64,000 nucleotides of DNA from Acanthaster planci. Its lineage: Eukaryota > Echinodermata > Asteroidea > Valvatida > Acanthasteridae. A program made the position numbers and the translations under genes. The DNA is taken from NCBI RefSeq assembly GCF_001949145.1, contig NW_019091721.1, forward strand, positions 45,526 through 109,525, read 5' to 3'. Under the pieces are notes generated by a model that was not told where the DNA came from, made no database searches, and saw nothing but the letters and a program-made list of their open reading frames with translations. This document shows, piece after piece, positions 57,920 through 64,000 of the stretch. Positions within the stretch are counted from its first letter, which is position 1, and every line of letters begins with the position of its first letter.

Positions 57920-58414
57920 CGTCAAATCAGATCCATGAACAAGCTTTGGCCATCTTTAAACTTATTGATCCACTGCTTACAACAAACCTACTGAATCAGC
58001 TAATCAGTCAAGTTTCAATGAACTTTCAAAATCGATTTTTATTAAAATCACTTCAATGGTCCAGATCTCTTTTTTAAATCCAGGTTTTTATTATTTCCAG
58101 TTAACAAGTCGTGATTAAACATGATCACTTGAAATCTCTGAAACTGGTTGGAGACATTGATAATTCTGTGTTCAACATTGACTAAACTGCTTTAACAAAA
58201 GGCAAAACTTTCTTTGAATTAAAAAAATCCAAGTATATTACACTCATTACAATTGTACTTTCAGCCAAAAAGCAATTGCTCGTTGTGATGGCATCTGAAA
58301 AGACCAATGACAGTCTCAGCAGTGCTGAGGTTTAAAATAATGGTGCCCATCAGAACAAAAGGCAATTGTCTTTGTTACACAGTGGAACTGTAGTGGTTAT
58401 TGTCATGAAATTAA

Positions 58415-58420
58415 AATAAA
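58415..58420 (+). terminator. Candidate ADAT3 polyadenylation signal
   Basis: AATAAA about 500 bases after the ADAT3 stop, the first canonical signal on that strand. It lies between the stops of two convergent genes. Confidence 0.4.
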
Positions 58421-58730
58421 AGGACGAATTTTATGTGGGGCAGTTTTTTGTTTGTAATGGTATGCTGTCTGGGACAAAATGTAAGAATTTACAAACTAAA
58501 ATTTACATACCCTAATACAAAATTTCATCAATAATTGATTGATAGTTGGCCCCGCACCTGCACTGTATTCAAACCAGAATGGTTTGTTCTTTCACATGTC
58601 CCATTCCTTACACTTGCACGGCATACATGTACGTGTATTTCCTTGGGGGTGATGGTACTTGGTTCTCTGTGTTTCACAGTGCCTTTCTGCAGCCAGTAAA
58701 CGGCACGTGAAAAAGTGGACTTACGGCTCC

Positions 58731-58778
58731 TCAGCAGTCGAGCTGTTTCAAGGCCTCCCGACTCTGCATTGCTATTTC
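58731..58778 (-). CDS. Coiled-coil gene, last coding exon
   Basis: Acceptor TTTTTTTACAG, then EIAMQSREALKQLDC and TGA. Its 3' UTR runs toward ADAT3; the nearest minus-strand AATAAA-type signals I see are at 58087-58092 and 58038-58043. Confidence 0.7.
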   Translation of the reverse strand, partial: EIAMQSREALKQLDC

Positions 58779-61700
58779 CTGTAAAAAAATATTTCAAGGA
58801 TGAATAAAATCATGTTTGGCTATGTTTAAAATTGATACAAGTGTTCTTATCTGTTTATCTGCATCAGCAATAGCTCCCTACAGATTGGCAAATCAACTGT
58901 CTCACAGTGTCCTTGCAGAAGACATCCTGAAGAAATGTGTTCAACCTATGCGAGACACTAGTTTGTTTGACAAGTTGACATTATTTTCAGCCGCGATAAC
59001 AGTTTATCTCTTCGCAACAAATAACTAATTCATAACATCCAACACTGTTTTGGAAATAATCCCGGCTGAAGTTGGCTTGAAGACAAATGCTTCAGCTGTA
59101 TGACATGACAGCATAGTTCATATTGAGTCCAAAACAGAGGAATCTCATTTTCTTTCATTAACAGTCCAAAGCAAGAAGAACTTTGTTTGCCTCTGATTAC
59201 CTCCCACATTACTGGTAAAATTGACAGTTCTCAACCTGGTTCGGTATGGAAAATTGTCAAGCAATGCGTTAATGCCCAAACCACTTTGGTGCTTGAGTCA
59301 CGGTAAAATGTCTACTCACTTGCATTCTCTGGAGGAAGTTCTGGCTATTTGAGATATTCTCCTCTAACCTCTCTCTCAGGACCTCGGCCCTTTTCTATCA
59401 AACCAAACAAATACTAATAACAAAACATTTCAAGCATCTCTGAGATTATTATGGTGCATGCATGCAAGTCAAACCATTTTTCCTGTGCCACTCAAAATGC
59501 ACATCAATCTTTTTAGTCATTGTTTGAGCTACAAATAATGATACTGTTTTACACAATCTACCTAGCTTCTGCTTCAAGCAATTTGCAGTGTGAGCCATGT
59601 CAGCTGTTACCCTGCTCTACGAAGTGTTTTCACATGGGCATCCATGTAAATGTACATTAACTCAACAGCTTTGTGTGCCAACTGCTCTATGAATCTTGAT
59701 TTGGCTCTGTTGTCAAACACTACATAAATAATTCAGGCAAAGACTTGAACAGTTCCAGCGTGTGAAACAGTGGCAGACTCCTACAGCGTAGACTCACCGC
59801 AGCCTCCTGCTTAAGCAGTTTGTCTTCATATGTATTTGTGCCGTCATCTAAAGTTACTAAAAATGAGAAATAACAGAGTAAGAAACAGATGGACCATTTG
59901 CAAACTGTGGTGCTGAATTCCCTTCGGTGGTAAGGCATTTTAGGGTTTTTCACTTTCACATGTGATAGTCCTACCTCTTTAACCATCGAAAAAAGAAGCC
60001 TTTTGCTTCAGTGGAATCAATTCAGGAGTATAGAACTCGGCCACACATATCCTACAGTTGTAAATTACACAAAACATACATTTCTGCCAACTGTTTGAGT
60101 TCAGTTCATAGCTAAAATCCTCGGTCCAAATCAAATTGTGTCCATTCTTAAGAGGGTCGTTCCATGCCTAATCACACAAAATCGAGGAATCTCCCATGTG
60201 ACCCAAATCCAATTTGCTTGAAAAAGAAGCTGACTCAAGGTGCTTTTATAAACCAAACAAAGGGAGGTAGGGATGTAATTTTCGACTTCATATATTTGAA
60301 GCTTTGGGAGCAGTGCCCCATTTGGGCACTCATGAATTGCTTGTTTCGGTAGCATTAGGGTCATTCTGTAAATTTGGGGTCCACTTTATTTTTCTGTCCC
60401 TGTTGCATCTGGCATATGATTTTTAAATGTAGAACACTCATTAATTTCCAAGAGTGATTAAGTACCAGTAATACAAAATGCCAGGGTTTGAAATCAACAT
60501 CCAAGATATTCCTTGTCAAATTACGCAAGTCAGGTGTAACGGACAGGAAAAAGGTCACACATCGGACCCCAAATTTATACTTATACAGGTGCAAAGCTGA
60601 AAATTGGTGTGAAGGGTAATTTTGTAAATAGACTACAAAAATGAGAAGTTGATCACCTCTTTGAATCGGGAAATTGTGGGCCCCTAAGATCCTCAGTTGT
60701 ATGCTGTTCAACTGACTTTCAAAAGTTGGGGAGTCCGTAATTTTGACAAAATATGACTGAAAAGAATTGCAGATGGTTTTTCCAAAATATTTAGAAACTT
60801 GTTGCATCCTGAATGGAGGTCTGGTAAACATAGTGTAGAGGAAAAAAATGACCTTAACAACCACCTAATAAATCAGGCCACTGTTTGACCCTGTGGACAA
60901 GTTTGGGAATGCGAGCACCACCTTAACCCCTTGACGAGGGGAATTTCTTCCCGAAAGCCGACTCCAAAAATTCCAGCCTCGCTTGGCCACGAAGGCCACT
61001 TGCTAAACCGCAAATTCTCCGTCTGTGGCCCTCCGTGCTCTGCACGCTTTGAATTACATGGTGAAAAGGCTGATTGTTCAGTGGCATGCGGCTCTACTCA
61101 CCCTTCCACATTGCCGTTACCTCTTTTCAAAGTGGGGACTATTGTGAAGCTGGTGGTTATGATGCAAATTTGGTCTTTTAATTTCTGGGCTACGCACAAA
61201 GACCAATTACCATTCAAGAGCCAGGGTCTGCCTTCTTTCACCGTGTTCGCTTGAGCGTAGGCCGAGAATAATAGCTGAAAAGTAGGCTGAGGATCTCAAT
61301 TTTTATAGTGTGTCTAGCTGCTTCTCGGCGGGAAGGGGTTAACCCATTTCAGGATATCGATGACATGTTCCGATGACGTGTCAATTTTTATAAATGTCAA
61401 TGACATGTCAATTTTTATTAAAGCTTTCTTTTTCTACAAAGCCTTACCTGGATTCACTCCGAGGTCTTCCAGCTTCATCTCACACCGTAATCTAATAAAA
61501 TACGAGAAAAAGAAAACATGTTCCGGGCCTTTTGTCATCCATGATCTGCAAGTCCAAATTTTATGGTGACGACAGGAACATTTTCGGACAGACTCTATGC
61601 TACAACAATTACTGTTGACATTGGTTCACATATCCCGTTCCAGGAAACAGGTTTACTTACAATTTGTCCGTGAGCATTTCTTTGTCTGTTGTCCACTGCT

Positions 61701-63029
61701 TGGTCACATTTTCAACATATTCTGTCATCAAACACAAAGAGCGGTACATACCATAATATACAAGGCGGCCTGAAAAACAAACTGTGGAACTACCTGTAAA
61801 TGAATAAACCTCCAAGTATCTCTGCCGTTCTGAGTCATGGGATTTGGGCAGCTCAGTGTCCTGAGAGTGCGAAATACCATGGCCTCTCTTTACCCAAGGT
61901 AGTCTGTAATGTAATCATGCCTGTAACCTTCTGGAGTTTTTGTGTGAAACACAAGCAAGAAAAATTAACTGCCTTACCCATTCAAGGACAGAATTATAAT
62001 CAAAGGCTATCTGGTGAAACCTGTAAGATTGTGAGGCTTGGGGAATCATTCTCTATAGGACTTTTAATACAACTTTTGGTGCCTTTCAAATTACTACAAA
62101 CAAGAAGAGCCTGCCGTCATTATTCAAACTGACTCTAAATATCATTTTACAGTCATGGTTATGTCACAGACTTTACCCATAAGCTGATTTGCGGAGTCAG
62201 GAATTAGGTTGCCAATATATACAAGTATACCAAAGCCGGATGGGAATTTATGTTTTAAATGTATAAATAAGTTTATTTTTATTTTACCAGTGCTATGTTC
62301 ATTTGCTTGTTTTATGACGCACTTTGTATGCTAAATTACTTTTTATATTGTACGAGTGTTCATTGTATGTTCCAACAATGTAATATTCTTGTGCTATGGG
62401 TTTACCACTGCTTAATTGTCTGTACTATGCAGAGCTCCATGAAAACCAGTTTCTAATTGACTTTAATTAATCAAAAGCTGATCTACGGAGTCTTGGTACT
62501 AGGATGCCAGCATGCTCACAAAGTACGCTGGAGCCGGATCAGAATTTCCCCGTTCTTCCCAATGGGTTTCTTAAATTTGGTAACATAATCAGCATCTAAA
62601 TATGTGTTTTACCATGAACAAAATGAGTAAATTTAGTTTTTTATTTTACCAGTGCCATGTTCATTTGCTTATTCTATGACGTACGGTACATGTATGTTGA
62701 AATTAGTTTATTTGATTTCGTGTTCATTGTACCTTCCATCAAAATAATAATCTTGTGATGTGAGTTTACCATTACTTAATTGTTTGTAATATGCAGGGCC
62801 CCAATGGGCACCAGTTTTTAACTGTTTGGGCATACCCTGGGTAAAGAAATGGAATACAAAAATAAATAAATAAATAAACAAAATAAATAAATAGGTCAGG
62901 CGACTAGAAAACAATGATTTTTTAGAGCATCTTAGAAGGGTGGTTTCTTTCACCTGTTTGCTGCTTTCTTTCTTCTTCAAGCTGCTCCTTCAAAGTTTGG
63001 TTTTCCTTCTCAAATGTCTTCGCATTCCT
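58731..63029 (-). CDS. Unrecognised coiled-coil protein, C-terminal six exons (5' end off window)
   Basis: Six short minus-strand exons (listed separately) join in frame to about 118 residues ending in TGA at 58731. The sequence is rich in Glu, Lys, Gln and Leu with heptad-like spacing (KTFEKENQTLKEQLEEER, KRAEVLRERLEENISNSQ, EIAMQSREALKQLDC). It looks like the C-terminal coiled coil of a cytoskeletal, centrosomal or kinetochore-type protein. I do not recognise the family. All five junctions keep phase with GT-AG sites. The gene is tail to tail with ADAT3, the stops about 810 bp apart. Confidence 0.7.
59320..59394 (-). CDS. Coiled-coil gene, exon n-1
   Basis: Exactly 25 codons, phase 0/0: KRAEVLRERLEENISNSQNF, then LQRMQ. 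Acceptor TTTGATAG, donor GCAA|GTGAGT. Confidence 0.75.
59798..59847 (-). CDS. Coiled-coil gene, exon n-2
   Basis: 50-bp exon encoding DGTNTYEDKLLKQEAA. Acceptor AACTTTAG, donor TGCG|GTGAGT. Phase 1 to 0. Confidence 0.7.
60927..61338. mobile_element. piggyBac-like MITE
   Basis: TTAA at 60923-60926 and 61339-61342. The ends start CCCCTTGACG and finish GGAAGGGG, the CCC...GGG style of piggyBac termini. No transposase. Intron of the coiled-coil gene. Confidence 0.5.
61448..61491 (-). CDS. Coiled-coil gene, exon n-3
   Basis: 44-bp exon encoding LRCEMKLEDLGVNP. Acceptor TTTTATTAG, donor CCAG|GTAAGG. Phase 2 to 1. Confidence 0.7.
61661..61721 (-). CDS. Coiled-coil gene, exon n-4
   Basis: Encodes EYVENVTKQWTTDKEMLTDK. 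Donor AATT|GTAAGT; acceptor GATGACAG. Phase 1 to 2. Confidence 0.7.
62182..62828. repeat. Two diverged tandem copies of a 300-350 bp unit
   Basis: AGCTGATTTGCGGAGTC at 62182 recurs as AGCTGATCTACGGAGTC at 62476. GCCGGAT, TTTTACCAGTGCTATGTTCA and TTTACCACTGCTTAATTGT follow in order in both. Confidence 0.85.
62954..63029 (-). CDS. Coiled-coil gene, exon n-5
   Basis: Acceptor TTATTTTACAG, donor ACAG|GTGAAA. Encodes KTFEKENQTLKEQLEEERKQ, a clear heptad stretch. Ends in phase 1. Confidence 0.75.
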
Positions 63030-63336
63030 CTGTAAAATAAATTTGGATTTTTTTAATCCGTGGGGACAGGCACATGCTTGATGCAGCCTACAGACAGATT
63101 TGGTTCATTTGAAAGGTTCTCTTATCGTGAGCTGGTCACTTCAGGAAAGAAATAAGTGGATGAGTTGAAAGGTCCTTGTGATATTTCTTAACCACACTTA
63201 TTGAGACACAAAGTAATGTTCTCAGGGGTTTTAATTTTAAAATTCATTCTGCATGTGAAAATTTAATTACCGCGTGACTTCTTGGCCTGGTACGGTTGCT
63301 ATGTTTGATCATGAGAAACCTAAAATCATTTGTAAC

Positions 63337-63827
63337 TAGGGCTGAGTCAATTCAAATAATTTACAATTCAAATATTTGACCTTCAATTTGATCGAATATC
63401 CGAATATTCGGTTGCACCGACCAGCAGATTGTTGATGAACAAACCATATACAAAATCAGTTGCAGTAACACACAAAATTGTACATTTTGATCAATATAAT
63501 AGCTTCTCGCATCTAGGAGTATCTCCAGCCACAATTATGCAAGATTTAAGAGACAAACGAAACTTCTTGCCTTGTTGAAAATTTCTATTCCTTTTAAATT
63601 ATTTAATAAATAATTTACTCTTTAAATCATTGTAAGATTTCTGACGTTTTTCATTTGAATCTGCTTGAAACAAGCCTCCACAGTGCAATTTTTTTCATTT
63701 AAAACAAAAAGAAAATTTTCCCTTCCTTTACCGTTTCATGAATTTCGCATTCGATTATTCAGATTCAAAAAATAATATTCAAATATTTAACAATCAATCG
63801 AATATTCAGATATTCGGCACAGCCCTA
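63337..63827. mobile_element. hAT-like MITE with 8-bp target duplication
   Basis: Ends TAGGGCTG and CAGCCCTA, flanked on both sides by TTTGTAAC (63329-63336 and 63828-63835). Subterminal AATATTCG-type repeats are inverted. 491 bp, non-coding. Confidence 0.8.
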
Positions 63828-64000
63828 TTTGTAACTGCAGAGAGAGCGTACAAAAAGCATCGATACCCGAGACAGAAATGCAGTCAAGTTCAAAGGAAGT
63901 AATAAACACACTGATCATAACTAATGCGAAGAAATCAGTGTACTTGCAGTTACACGCAGGCAGACTGCTGTTATTGGGAGATTTTTTATTTTTGACTTTG

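Overview
The window is animal nuclear DNA with split genes, GT-AG introns, diverged SINEs and DNA transposons, three assembly gaps (runs of N) and no bacterial operon features. Protein identities, dense short TACATGTAC-type palindromes and tRNA-derived SINEs fit a marine invertebrate deuterostome. Echinoderm is my best guess, but the sequence alone does not prove it.

From about 0.9 to 48 kb the minus strand carries the 5' two thirds of LYST, the lysosomal trafficking regulator (a BEACH-family protein). I place 28 coding exons from a start codon at 41266 down to 883. Every junction keeps reading frame, giving about 2720 codons. The encoded part is the helical (ARM/HEAT-like) N-terminal region and the concanavalin A-like region. 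The PH-BEACH-WD40 C-terminus lies beyond the left edge. A non-coding leader exon probably ends at 47952 and splices to 41365.

From about 48.56 to 57.9 kb the plus strand carries ADAT3, the non-catalytic subunit of the tRNA wobble adenosine deaminase. It has nine exons and 457 codons. It appears to be head to head with LYST, with a possible shared promoter between about 48.0 and 48.56 kb. A third gene, on the minus strand from 58731 to beyond the right edge, is tail to tail with ADAT3. Its last six exons encode an unrecognised coiled-coil C-terminus.

The rest is intron and repeat. There is a pogo-like end with a 15-bp minisatellite (1-759) and a SINE family at 6.7 and 28.9 kb, the second copy touching a LYST splice donor. 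The 26-46 kb introns are crowded with GTACATGTAC/TACCGGTA palindromes. A fold-back element sits at 34.6 kb and an inverted-repeat element at 38.9-39.6 kb. A TTAA-flanked element with a THAP-domain remnant sits at 43.4-44.2 kb. A two-hairpin repeat at 0.43 and 46.77 kb shows compensatory base changes. Another tRNA SINE lies inside inverted arms at 52.2-53.0 kb. Candidate piggyBac-like and hAT-like MITEs lie at 60.9 and 63.3 kb. I found no RNA genes other than SINEs, no CRISPR and no recognisable viral gene.
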